This document shows, piece by piece, positions 18,546 through 26,317 of a stretch of DNA of 64,000 nucleotides. The stretch comes from Larkinella sp051857545 (GTDB lineage Bacteria > Bacteroidota > Bacteroidia > Cytophagales > Spirosomataceae). The first letter of the stretch is position 1; the number at the start of each line of letters is the position of its first letter. Where the stretch lies: NCBI RefSeq assembly GCF_051857545.1, contig NZ_JBPZHB010000005.1:434001-498000 (forward strand), read 5' to 3'. A model generated the notes under the pieces. That model ran no database searches and was not told the origin of the DNA. It saw nothing but the letters and a program-made list of their open reading frames with translations. A program made the position numbers and the translations under genes.

Positions 18546-18569
18546 CAATCCCCAAATGTGGGTAGAGCT
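18546..18569. promoter_or_regulatory. Putative operator, copy 2, upstream of the response regulator
   Basis: Begins CAATCCCCA and has the core CCCC-AAATGT-GGG. It matches the copy at 17753-17776 at 19 of 24 positions and lies 61 bp upstream of the response-regulator start. Confidence 0.5.
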
Positions 18570-18739
18570 ATATTTCAAATTGCCTGTTATTTCAAAGCCT
18601 AAGGAACAAAGGAAAAAGGTTTTTTTGAACTAACATGTTGAACCCAGATGGGACCTTAGTTTATCTTGAGAAAGAGCCAATTCAGGAAGCTATAGGTTTT
18701 GATCAGGACAAGACAGAGTGTAAGCTTCATTGTGAGTAT

Positions 18740-18866
18740 TTCGGAGTATACTGACTCACCTAGCACGGAGCATGCCAGCCCAAGCATTTCAGGCCAAACC
18801 GACCAACCCCTGTTTTGACTAAAAATCTTGTTACTTCTGTAGTTTTCGGAGGTAATTGTCCCACCT
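18740..18866 (+). repeat. Terminal repeats of an IS21-type element
   Basis: Two similar segments, TTCGGAGTATACTGACTCACCT (given as positions 18740-18761) and TTCGGAGGTAATTGTCCCACCT-like (18845-18866), lie directly before a truncated IstA frame. Multiple internal terminal repeats upstream of istA are normal for IS21-family elements. Only the left end is present; no right end was found. Confidence 0.5.
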
Positions 18867-18872
18867 CCAACT

Positions 18873-19121
18873 ATGGCTAATCACCGAGTTCTTATACACT
18901 CACTGCGTCAATTACTGCTGCTGAAGCATCAAGCTAAATCCATCCGGGACATTGCCCGATCGCTGGCAATCGCTCGCAACACCATTCGGGGTTATTTGCG
19001 CCTTTTGGCCCAGACGGCTCTAACCACTCTATTGGATCAGACTGGATTTGATGGGTTTTCTGGAGAGCTAGAACTCTTCTTTACAAATCACATTTACCGG
19101 ATTTTCATGAATTTTATATAA
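18873..19121 (+). pseudogene. Truncated IS21-family transposase (IstA N-terminus)
   Basis: An 82-codon frame starting MANHRVLIHSLRQLLLLKHQ. Its helix-turn-helix (SIRDIARSLAIARNTIRGYLR) is the DNA-binding start of IS21 IstA proteins. A full IstA has roughly 400-500 residues with a DDE core; here the similarity stops near residue 62 and the frame runs into unrelated sequence and a stop. No IstB ATPase gene follows. This is a dead remnant. Confidence 0.75.
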
Positions 19122-20023
19122 ACATGCTGGGAATGTGTTGATTTTTGGCAATATTATTGGATGTTAATTCAATTTTAGCAATCAATACCCCAGCTAACTA
19201 CTTGGATTTCAATTTCGCATTACTTTACTTTGTCTCCTGACTAGGTAGATTATAGTCTGTAGGGCCCGATGCCTTACACCTTGATCACCCGGTTTGGCCT
19301 ACTAACTTTTCATTCCAAAAATGAAAACCTGGTTTACATTTCTTCGCTTATCAGATCAACCCTTAGATCTGATAATTGGAACCCATTCCAACATCGCGCT
19401 GGCTCTCACTTCCGGCTGTTGTTGCTAGTCACGCTTTAGCAACTGACTTTTCAGGATTCTCTTTTCAATTACCTTTTATCTTATCGCAAGAAGTCTCCGC
19501 AGTCGTTCAGGATTCATTGGCTCATACTTTCTGCGAACAGTTTCCATGAAACGTACTGTACCAAAAGAAAGTCATTTTACTATACCCATACAATAGAATA
19601 TGATTTCTATAAAAACTCTACCGATCCCTTTTTTTTCGTTCGGTATTTTTCTAAAAACCCTTCTTCTGGTAGCGGGTTCCGGGAAAGAACCAGGAGCGGG
19701 TTCCAAACAGTGGGTGGCACTTTGCAAAGACACTGTCTGCAAGGTTCCTTCCCGCGCAGCCGCGCTACGGTCCCGAACGACAGCGATCGCATCCAAGGCA
19801 AAAGCCGCAACCAGTTTCAGGTTACAAAATCCGATCAGTCTTCGCTCATAAAATCTATTTAATTCACTAAAACCCCACAAAGACAACCCAGACAACACAA
19901 AAAAGCCAACCCTGCGGCAACAGGGTTGGCTGGTTAAAACAAGGCTCACTTTGGCAAATGATTCAGGCAACCGCGCAAACGGCTGGCTCACTACCTCATT
20001 TTTTATTTAACCAGTACAAAACA
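19122..20023. other. 900-bp gene-free region upstream of susC
   Basis: No frame here resembles a protein; short frames at 19572-19991 and 19600-19851 look accidental. The region should include the promoter and leader of the long rightward locus, but I could not find an exact TAnnTTTG box. TACTTTG at about 19230 is a one-base-short variant. A hairpin lies at 19904-19931. The start of the stretch may include IS21 debris. Confidence 0.5.
19904..19931. repeat. Hairpin in the susC leader
   Basis: Perfect arms AGCCAACCCTG (19904-19914) and CAGGGTTGGCT (19921-19931) around a six-base loop. The A-run lies on the left side, so as a terminator it would act leftward; no leftward gene ends there. It may instead be a leader structure of the susC mRNA. 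Confidence 0.55.
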
Positions 20024-23000
20024 ATGAAAAAAAGTTTATTTTTTCTTCTGTGGCTGACCATCTTATTTCAACCGGCGGCTCTTTTCGCCCAGAATAATGG
20101 CCCGGTCATCAATGCAACCCTATCCGGAAGGGTTATCGACGAAAAAACAAGAGAACCGCTGATTGGTGCTTCGGTTCAAATCAAGGGAACGACCAACGGG
20201 GCCATTACGAATACAGATGGAAAATTCGACCTAAAAACCGGTCAAACCCTACCGTTCACGCTCGTTGTCAATTACATTGGATATACTTCCCGCGAGGTAG
20301 CCGCCGTTTCCAACACCATTGAAATTCTTCTTCGCGAAAACGTCAACCAACTCAGCGAACTGGTAGTCGTCGGGTATGGCACCCAGAAACGGAGCGACAT
20401 TACCGGCTCCATCGCATCCATTCCGGCGGAAGTTAAGGCCCAGCCCGTTGCATCGGCGGAGCGGTTATTGCAGGGAGCCGTCGCCGGAGCCGTCGTCACG
20501 CAGACCTCAGGTCAGCCGGGGGGGGGCGTCAGCGTCCAGATTCGGGGCAATAACTCAATCACGGCGGGGAGCGATCCGCTGTACGTCATCGACGGGTTTC
20601 CGATCAACAACGATTACTCGCTGAACGACGCGGGCGTGACGAACGGTTCGAAAATCAACCCGTTATCGACCCTCAATACCGCTGATATTGAGTCGATCGA
20701 CGTCCTGAAGGACGCGTCGGCGACGGCCATTTACGGGTCGCGGGGTGCCAATGGTGTGGTCATCATTACGACTAAAAACGCGTCGAAAAGCAAATCGTCC
20801 ATCACTTACGACGGCTATTACGGGGTGCAGGAAGTGATCCGCACCGTCCCGTTGCTTAACGCCGGCCAATGGTGGCAACTGCGCAAGGATGCCGCCCGCA
20901 ATTCGGGCCGAAGCGTGACGATCCCGTCCACGATTGGGTACTCGCTGGATACCAGCGGAGTCGGCACCGACTGGCAGGCTGCGGCTTTTCGCAAAGCGCC
21001 CATCCAGAGCCACAGCCTTTCGATTCTGTCGGGTTCGGACAAAACCAAATTGGCCATTTCCGGCAATTACTTCAATCAGGAAGGAATTCTGCACAACACG
21101 GGTTTCAACCGGTTTTCGGCCCGTGTCAATATCATTCACGATTACAGCCAGAAACTTCGGCTCAGTGCCAATATCACGGGCAGCACGAGCAAAGCCGATG
21201 TAGCCCCGGCGGCCATCGTTGGTAATCTCTTGTTAACCCCTCCGTCCCTTCCAATTTACCGGCAGGATGGTACGTTTGTGGTCAACAGCCCGTTTGAGTC
21301 CAGCCTGCAAAACCCGATCAACTCGCTCTATAACCAGTTGAACGAAACGAGAACAAACCGTTTTCTGGGAAATATTTCGGCCGATTACACGATTATCGAC
21401 GGCTTAACGGTCAAAGTACTGTTCGGTGCGGATATCGTCGATAACAAGCAAAACCGTTATCTGCCTATTTCAACCGCAGAAGGGCAAAACTTGCAGGGCA
21501 ATGCCATTGTGGGGTCCGCTTTTACGACCAACTGGCTGAATGAGAATACGCTGAGCTATGTCCGGGAGATTGACGCGAAGAACAAAATCGACGCGGTAAT
21601 CGGGTTTACGGCTCAACAATCCGACGCCAAAGGGGCCGTTGCCGAAGCGGCCGGGTTTGCTACCGATGCGTTTTCGTACAACAACCTGGGTACCGGCATT
21701 ACCAACCGGACGCCCAGTTCGTTTGCCACCAAATGGTCACTGGCTTCGTACCTGGGCCGGGTCAATTACGTGTATGACGACCGTTATTTGCTGACACTGA
21801 CGCTGCGGGCCGACGGTTCCTCGCGGTTCGGAGCCGGTAACAAATGGGGGTATTTCCCGTCGGCGGCTTTCGGCTGGAACGTCAACAATGAATCCTTTTT
21901 CAAGGATGTGCAGAAAATAAGCCTGCTCAAGTTCCGGCTTAGCGCGGGGCTGACCGGCAACCAGAGCATTCCCCCCTACCAGTCTTTGTCGCAATTAAGC
22001 TACTTCCGGTATAACTTCTCCAATACGACCGTTTCCGGCTTTGCGCCAACCACCGTTCCGAATCCTGATCTGAGCTGGGAAAAAACCTTTCAGGTCGATG
22101 CCGGCATTGATGTAGGATTGCTGAACAACCGTATCCAGGTTGTTGCAGACTATTATTATAAAAAAACGACCGACCTGCTGCTGTCGCGTACCGTTCCGGG
22201 TACGTCCGGTCTGTCGGACTTCTACAACGGCCAGGGTTCGACCATCTACCAGAATATCGGTGCCGTATCGAACCAGGGCATCGAACTATACGTCAACTCC
22301 CGCAACCTGACCGGTAATCTGAAATGGAACACCATCCTGGTTTACTCGCGTAATACCAACAAAATCCTGAGTCTGGGTGATGGTGTCGATCAGTACATTC
22401 CCTCCATTTCAGCCCCTTCCATTGCCAAAGTCGGTTACCCGGTCGGTTCCTTTATCGTATACCAGACCGACGGCATCATCCAAAATGGCGATGCTGCGCT
22501 GACTCCCCAAGCCAACAAAAGCCCGGGCGGACAGAAGTACAAGGACATCAACGGGGATGGTGTCATTACGCAGGCCGGCGACCGGATCGTTATTGCCAAC
22601 CAGCCCGGTTTTACGGCGGGCCTGACCAATACGTTCAATTACAAGGGCTTCGACCTGACGATCTTCTTCCAGGGTACCATCGGCGGAAAAATTTACAATA
22701 CGAACCGCGCCAATCTGGAGCTGGGAACGGGATACACGAATGCGTCACGTGATCTGCTCAACCGCTGGACGCCGACCAACACGAACACGGATGTGAAAGC
22801 CGCCTACCAGGACCCGGCCATCACAATCTCCGACCGGTTCATTGAAGACGGTACCTACGTCCGGCTGAAAAACATCTCGCTGGGGTATTCGATTCCGAAA
22901 AGCCTGCTCACCAAAGCGCGGATTACCAACTTGCGGATCTACGTGTCGGCCCAGAATGCCGCCACCTGGACCAACTATACCGGGTACGATCCGGAAGTGA

Positions 23001-23095
23001 GCCTGAACGGCCAGTCGCTAATCAACAGGGGTGTGGATTCGGGGGTGTATCCGAACAATAAATCCTATCAGGCCGGTATTTCCTTGTCATTTTAA
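20024..23095 (+). CDS. SusC/RagA-family TonB-linked outer-membrane transporter
   Basis: A 1023-residue outer-membrane protein that imports a substrate captured by its SusD partner. ATG 20024 gives the signal peptide MKKSLFFLLWLTILFQPAALFA. Next are a carboxypeptidase-like domain (LSGRVIDEKTREPLIGASVQ), the TonB-box region ELVVVGYGTQKR, a plug with QIRGNNSITAGSDPLYVIDG and DASATAIYGSRGANGVV, and a long barrel ending in aromatic ...YQAGISLSF. It is the first gene of the sulfatase locus; SusD starts 87 bp later. No ECF sigma or anti-sigma gene is next to it, so control is probably from elsewhere. Confidence 0.96.
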   Translation: MKKSLFFLLWLTILFQPAALFAQNNGPVINATLSGRVIDEKTREPLIGASVQIKGTTNGAITNTDGKFDLKTGQTLPFTLVVNYIGYTSREVAAVSNTIEILLRENVNQLSELVVVGYGTQKRSDITGSIASIPAEVKAQPVASAERLLQGAVAGAVVTQTSGQPGGGVSVQIRGNNSITAGSDPLYVIDGFPINNDYSLNDAGVTNGSKINPLSTLNTADIESIDVLKDASATAIYGSRGANGVVIITTKNASKSKSSITYDGYYGVQEVIRTVPLLNAGQWWQLRKDAARNSGRSVTIPSTIGYSLDTSGVGTDWQAAAFRKAPIQSHSLSILSGSDKTKLAISGNYFNQEGILHNTGFNRFSARVNIIHDYSQKLRLSANITGSTSKADVAPAAIVGNLLLTPPSLPIYRQDGTFVVNSPFESSLQNPINSLYNQLNETRTNRFLGNISADYTIIDGLTVKVLFGADIVDNKQNRYLPISTAEGQNLQGNAIVGSAFTTNWLNENTLSYVREIDAKNKIDAVIGFTAQQSDAKGAVAEAAGFATDAFSYNNLGTGITNRTPSSFATKWSLASYLGRVNYVYDDRYLLTLTLRADGSSRFGAGNKWGYFPSAAFGWNVNNESFFKDVQKISLLKFRLSAGLTGNQSIPPYQSLSQLSYFRYNFSNTTVSGFAPTTVPNPDLSWEKTFQVDAGIDVGLLNNRIQVVADYYYKKTTDLLLSRTVPGTSGLSDFYNGQGSTIYQNIGAVSNQGIELYVNSRNLTGNLKWNTILVYSRNTNKILSLGDGVDQYIPSISAPSIAKVGYPVGSFIVYQTDGIIQNGDAALTPQANKSPGGQKYKDINGDGVITQAGDRIVIANQPGFTAGLTNTFNYKGFDLTIFFQGTIGGKIYNTNRANLELGTGYTNASRDLLNRWTPTNTNTDVKAAYQDPAITISDRFIEDGTYVRLKNISLGYSIPKSLLTKARITNLRIYVSAQNAATWTNYTGYDPEVSLNGQSLINRGVDSGVYPNNKSYQAGISLSF

Positions 23096-23182
23096 AAATA
23101 CTCCCACCCCAAAAGGAGGCTCTAACGCATCATTGAAAGCGCCCTTCAGGGAATGGGGACAGAAACATAAAGTCGAATCACC

Positions 23183-24748
23183 ATGAAATTTATTCGTTAT
23201 ACCGCCGTAGCACTCCTCGCACTGGCCACCACTTCCTGCTCTGAGTTTCTGCAAGAAAGTCCCGAAGCTTTCCTATCTGAAGAGCAATATTACAAGACGC
23301 AATCCGACGCCATCAATGCCGTCAATGCCGTCTATTTCTTTTTGAATTCGGGCGGAGGCTCCGTGCAGACGCCCTACAACACCTTGTTCAATACCGGCAT
23401 GAATATGGCCGGGGATGACGAAGATCCCGGACCGGGTGCCACCAACCCCGATGTGCGCTCTCTGGCGGTGCTGGCCCACTCGTCTACGAACCTGCGCGTC
23501 TACGAAATCTGGCAGCAACACTATGCCGCCATTAAAAAGGCGAATGTTGCGCTCGAAAAAATACCGGCTATTGAATTTGACGCCACGCTGAAAAACCGCT
23601 TGCTCGGCGAAACCAAGTTTTTACGGGCACTTTATTACTTCAACCTGGTGCGTTTATACGGTGACGTTCCGCTGATTACCGAATACCAGAAGTTTATCTC
23701 AGCTTCGGATTACGCCATCGCCAAGTCGCCCTCGGCCAAGATCTACGAGCAGATCGAAAAGGACCTGACCGAAGCGGCTACCGGCCTGCCCGCTACGTAT
23801 AGCGCCCCGGATGTAGGCCGGGCCACGCAGGGAGCCGCCAAAGCCCTGCTGGCGAAAGTTTACCTGACGAAAGCGTCGCTGCCGCTCAACATCGCGTCGC
23901 ATTACCAGGATGCCGTCAAAAAAGCCGAAGAAGTGCTGGCATCGGCCGACGGTGGAACCGGAACGTATGGCTATAACCTGCTTACCAACTACGCCGATGT
24001 GTTCCTGCCTGCCACCAAAAACGGCGCCGAGCACATTTTCTCAGCCCAGTTCAAGTCGAACTCGTTAAACCAGGGTAACAACGAAAACCCGCGTTCCATT
24101 CTTTCGGCCATTCCCGGTCTGAGCGGCAACTACGCCCACATGGTGCGGTTTTATACGGAAGGAAATGATAAGTTTTTTAGTATCTACAAGCTCTATCAAC
24201 CCGGCGACAAGCGCAAGCGGGTGACGTTTGTGACCAGTTTTACGAGCCCGACCAACGGACGGAAATACGCACTGCCTTTTGCCAATACGGCGGTTCCGAA
24301 CGATTCAACGCCGTTCTTCAACAAATGGTGGGACCCCAACTCGACCGCCGTTACCAGCGAATCGGCCGCCAACGTGCCGATTCTGCGGTATGCCGAGTTG
24401 CTGCTGATTCACGCCGAAGCCGAAAACGAAGCCAACGGCCCTACGGCCAAGGCCTACAAGTCGCTGAACCGCGTTCGGAACCGGGCCGGTTTACCGGATC
24501 TGGCGCCGGGCCTGACCAAAGACCAGTTCCGGGAAGCCGTTTACCTCGACCGGCGGCTGGAACTGGTGTTCGAATACCAGCGTTGGTTCGACCTGATCCG
24601 GCAGAAGGACGCCAGCGGCAACAGCATCTTCGTCCGGAACCTGCACAAAGTGGGCAAAACCAACGCCACCGAGAAAAACCGGCTGTATCCCATCCCGCAA
24701 TCCGAACTCGACAACAACGCGCTGCTGACCCAAAATCCGGGCTGGTAA
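23183..24748 (+). CDS. SusD/RagB-family nutrient-binding lipoprotein
   Basis: A 521-residue surface lipoprotein. The N-terminus MKFIRYTAVALLALATTSCSEFLQ has a lipobox with the acylated Cys at residue 20, followed by the family start ESPEAFLSEEQYY. Tetratricopeptide-like helices are visible (TKFLRALYYFNLVRLYGDVP). The C-terminal SusD signature is present as ILRYAELLLIHAEAENEAN and YLDRRLELVFEYQRWFDLIR. It pairs with the SusC just upstream. Ligand specificity cannot be read from sequence; the neighbouring sulfatases suggest a sulfated substrate. Confidence 0.96.
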   Translation: MKFIRYTAVALLALATTSCSEFLQESPEAFLSEEQYYKTQSDAINAVNAVYFFLNSGGGSVQTPYNTLFNTGMNMAGDDEDPGPGATNPDVRSLAVLAHSSTNLRVYEIWQQHYAAIKKANVALEKIPAIEFDATLKNRLLGETKFLRALYYFNLVRLYGDVPLITEYQKFISASDYAIAKSPSAKIYEQIEKDLTEAATGLPATYSAPDVGRATQGAAKALLAKVYLTKASLPLNIASHYQDAVKKAEEVLASADGGTGTYGYNLLTNYADVFLPATKNGAEHIFSAQFKSNSLNQGNNENPRSILSAIPGLSGNYAHMVRFYTEGNDKFFSIYKLYQPGDKRKRVTFVTSFTSPTNGRKYALPFANTAVPNDSTPFFNKWWDPNSTAVTSESAANVPILRYAELLLIHAEAENEANGPTAKAYKSLNRVRNRAGLPDLAPGLTKDQFREAVYLDRRLELVFEYQRWFDLIRQKDASGNSIFVRNLHKVGKTNATEKNRLYPIPQSELDNNALLTQNPGW

Positions 24749-24771
24749 TCATTCCTTTAACGCTTAAACAT

Positions 24772-24933
24772 ATGGAATTTCTGAACCGATCCGACTTGAT
24801 TCTACTGGCAAAAAAGATTGCTGTCGGCATTCTCGTCACCCTGATCCCGTTTCTGATTCTGTTCTGGGGCCTGCGCCTGACGCAGCACCTGCTAAACCGC
24901 ACTCCCCAGTCCACGCATGCCAGTCACCCATAA
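24772..24933 (+). CDS. Small one-helix membrane protein A
   Basis: A 53-residue protein starting MEFLNRSDLILLAKK. Residues ~15-40 form one hydrophobic helix (VGILVTLIPFLILFWGLRL), with a short polar tail. I recognise no family. The ATG lies 23 bp after the susD stop in the same direction, so it is probably in the same operon. Its position between SusD and a membrane-bound hydroxylase, together with a second similar-sized protein, suggests a membrane accessory subunit. This is inference; it could be a chance frame, though composition favours a real gene. Confidence 0.6.
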   Translation: MEFLNRSDLILLAKKIAVGILVTLIPFLILFWGLRLTQHLLNRTPQSTHASHP

Positions 24934-24936
24934 TCG

Positions 24937-25031
24937 GTTTACGGTTTTCGGTTTTCGGTGGCTGACGCATCCAGCTAACGCAAGGCACAAACCTGTCAGA
25001 AAGCGTGCATCAGCCACCGAAAACCGTAAAC
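24937..25031. repeat. Long intergenic inverted repeat
   Basis: Left arm 24937-24969 and right arm 25006-25031 form a stem of about 25 bp; the right arm reads back as GTTTACGG-TTTTCGG-TGGCTGATGCA. The left arm is the same except for one base and a tandem extra copy of TTTTCGG. The loop is about 36 bases. It fills the gap between the two small membrane-protein genes. Confidence 0.8.
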
Positions 25032-25063
25032 TGAAAACTCCAACCCTAAAACACACGAACCGC

Positions 25064-25231
25064 ATGAAAATGGAACCCCGCATTGCGCGACGTATCGTCC
25101 GGAACGCCCTATTGAGCGTCTTTCTGTACGCCCTGCCGGTGCTGCTGATGTTTGTCACCTTTTACTTTACCGGGCAACGGCCCTGGGAAAAGAAAGCGCC
25201 AAAGAAAACGCCGGTTGTGAACAAGAAATAA
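25064..25231 (+). CDS. Small one-helix membrane protein B
   Basis: A 55-residue protein starting MKMEPRIARRIVRNALL (an ATG at 25070 is equally possible). A basic N-terminus is followed by one hydrophobic helix (VFLYALPVLLMFVTFYFTG) and a lysine-rich tail (KKAPKKTPVVNKK), which suggests a single-pass inner-membrane protein with a charged end. No family recognised. It ends 25 bp before the hydroxylase gene. With protein A it may form or support a membrane complex with that enzyme; this is inference. Confidence 0.6.
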   Translation: MKMEPRIARRIVRNALLSVFLYALPVLLMFVTFYFTGQRPWEKKAPKKTPVVNKK

Positions 25232-25256
25232 GTACTACCCTTAAAAATCGAAAGCT

Positions 25257-26282
25257 ATGATTACGTTTTTTGAAGAAGTATTTCGCAATCTCAGTTCCTG
25301 GGGGTTGCCCACCCTGGTCCTGCTGCTCGGCGTTGTCGAATTTTCGCTCGGTCTGTATAAGCACCACTGGAATACAAACGAAAAGCTGCTGGACATTGCC
25401 TGCTTCACGCTCCCCAAGCTGGTCATCCGGCCCCTGACGACCTATTACACCCTGCAATTTCTGCCGTACGTATTGGGAGAGTATAAAAACGCCTTCGACT
25501 GGGTGCCGTTCTGGTGGGGATTTGCCATCATCGCCGTGGCCGACGACCTGACGCAGTACTGGTACCACCGGCTGCACCACGAAGTGCCGTTTTTGTGGCG
25601 GTTTCACCGGACGCACCACTCGGCCCCGTACATGGGCATGGCCATGGCCAGCCGCCAAAATGTGATTTACACCATGTTCTTCTCGCAGACCTACCTGACG
25701 GCGGTTTTAGTGTATCTGGGTCTGGGCTACCCAGCTTTGTTCGTACGCGGTATTAAGTCGCTGATTACCACGCTGGCGCATTCGAGCATTCCCTGGGACA
25801 AACCGTTCTATGACAACAAATGGCTGCATCCGGTGGCCTGGGTTTTGGAGCGGTTCATCTCGACCCCGGCGACGCACCACGCCCACCACGCCGATTCGAC
25901 CGATGACGGCGTCGGGCACTACAAAGGCAATTTCGGTAATATGTTTTTCCTGTGGGACGTCATTTTCGGTACCGGTTTGATTACCCGGCAGTACCCGAAA
26001 TCGTATGGAATTGCGCATTATCAGCAGGAAGAATGGTACGCCCAGTTTATGTGGCCAATTCTGAAATCGAAAAAAGAAGGCAGCGAACTGGCCCGGGGCG
26101 GCCCGATGGTGAAAGAAGACGAGAAAGCATCGCTACCGGTTTCCGCACCGGTGATTACTTCGGGTCCGCTCTATGGTGAGCCACCTGGCCGACAACCCGG
26201 CTTTTCGCCTGAAAAAGCAGCAGTTGGAAACCCGGCTGGTCAGCGAGATGAAAACGTACCACGATTTTCTGGATTTTGGTAA
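25257..26282 (+). CDS. Sterol desaturase / fatty-acid hydroxylase superfamily protein (probable frameshift near the end)
   Basis: A 341-codon frame for a membrane di-iron enzyme that would hydroxylate or desaturate a lipid-like substrate. The histidine boxes are visible as HRLHH, HRTHH and HHAHH with a later GVGH. Hydrophobic segments surround them. The first ~300 residues look sound. From about base 26172 this frame turns Pro/Gly/Arg-rich and only ~29% of codons end in G or C. The +1 frame (26173-26307) reads MVSHLADNPAFRLKKQ... to a stop with ~75% G/C-ending codons, like the surrounding genes. So the true C-terminus is probably in the other frame. The enzyme is unusual inside a sulfatase locus. 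Confidence 0.85.
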   Translation: MITFFEEVFRNLSSWGLPTLVLLLGVVEFSLGLYKHHWNTNEKLLDIACFTLPKLVIRPLTTYYTLQFLPYVLGEYKNAFDWVPFWWGFAIIAVADDLTQYWYHRLHHEVPFLWRFHRTHHSAPYMGMAMASRQNVIYTMFFSQTYLTAVLVYLGLGYPALFVRGIKSLITTLAHSSIPWDKPFYDNKWLHPVAWVLERFISTPATHHAHHADSTDDGVGHYKGNFGNMFFLWDVIFGTGLITRQYPKSYGIAHYQQEEWYAQFMWPILKSKKEGSELARGGPMVKEDEKASLPVSAPVITSGPLYGEPPGRQPGFSPEKAAVGNPAGQRDENVPRFSGFW

Positions 26283-26307
26283 ACCCAACTGGGGCAAGCA
26301 GCCCTGA
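26173..26307 (+). CDS. Overlapping +1-frame coding segment: displaced C-terminus of the hydroxylase or a tiny separate gene
   Basis: Forty-four codons from ATG 26173, in the +1 frame of the hydroxylase gene, with helical, protein-like content (AFRLKKQQLETRLVSEMK, then TYHDFLDFGKPNWGKQP). About 33 of 44 codons end in G or C, against about 10 of 34 for the overlapping hydroxylase frame. The frame is closed by a TGA at 26152-26154 just upstream. The simplest reading is a one-base indel (mutation or sequence error) near 26155-26172. Programmed frameshifting or a coupled micro-gene are alternatives. Confidence 0.55.
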   Translation: MVSHLADNPAFRLKKQQLETRLVSEMKTYHDFLDFGKPNWGKQP

Positions 26308-26317
26308 CGGAACGATC

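Noticed and set aside
19572..19991. Minus-strand frame upstream of susC, considered as a small protein or anti-sigma factor
   Set aside because: Sequence lacks anti-sigma or FecR features and is Arg/Ser-rich noise; no terminator follows it in the right direction.
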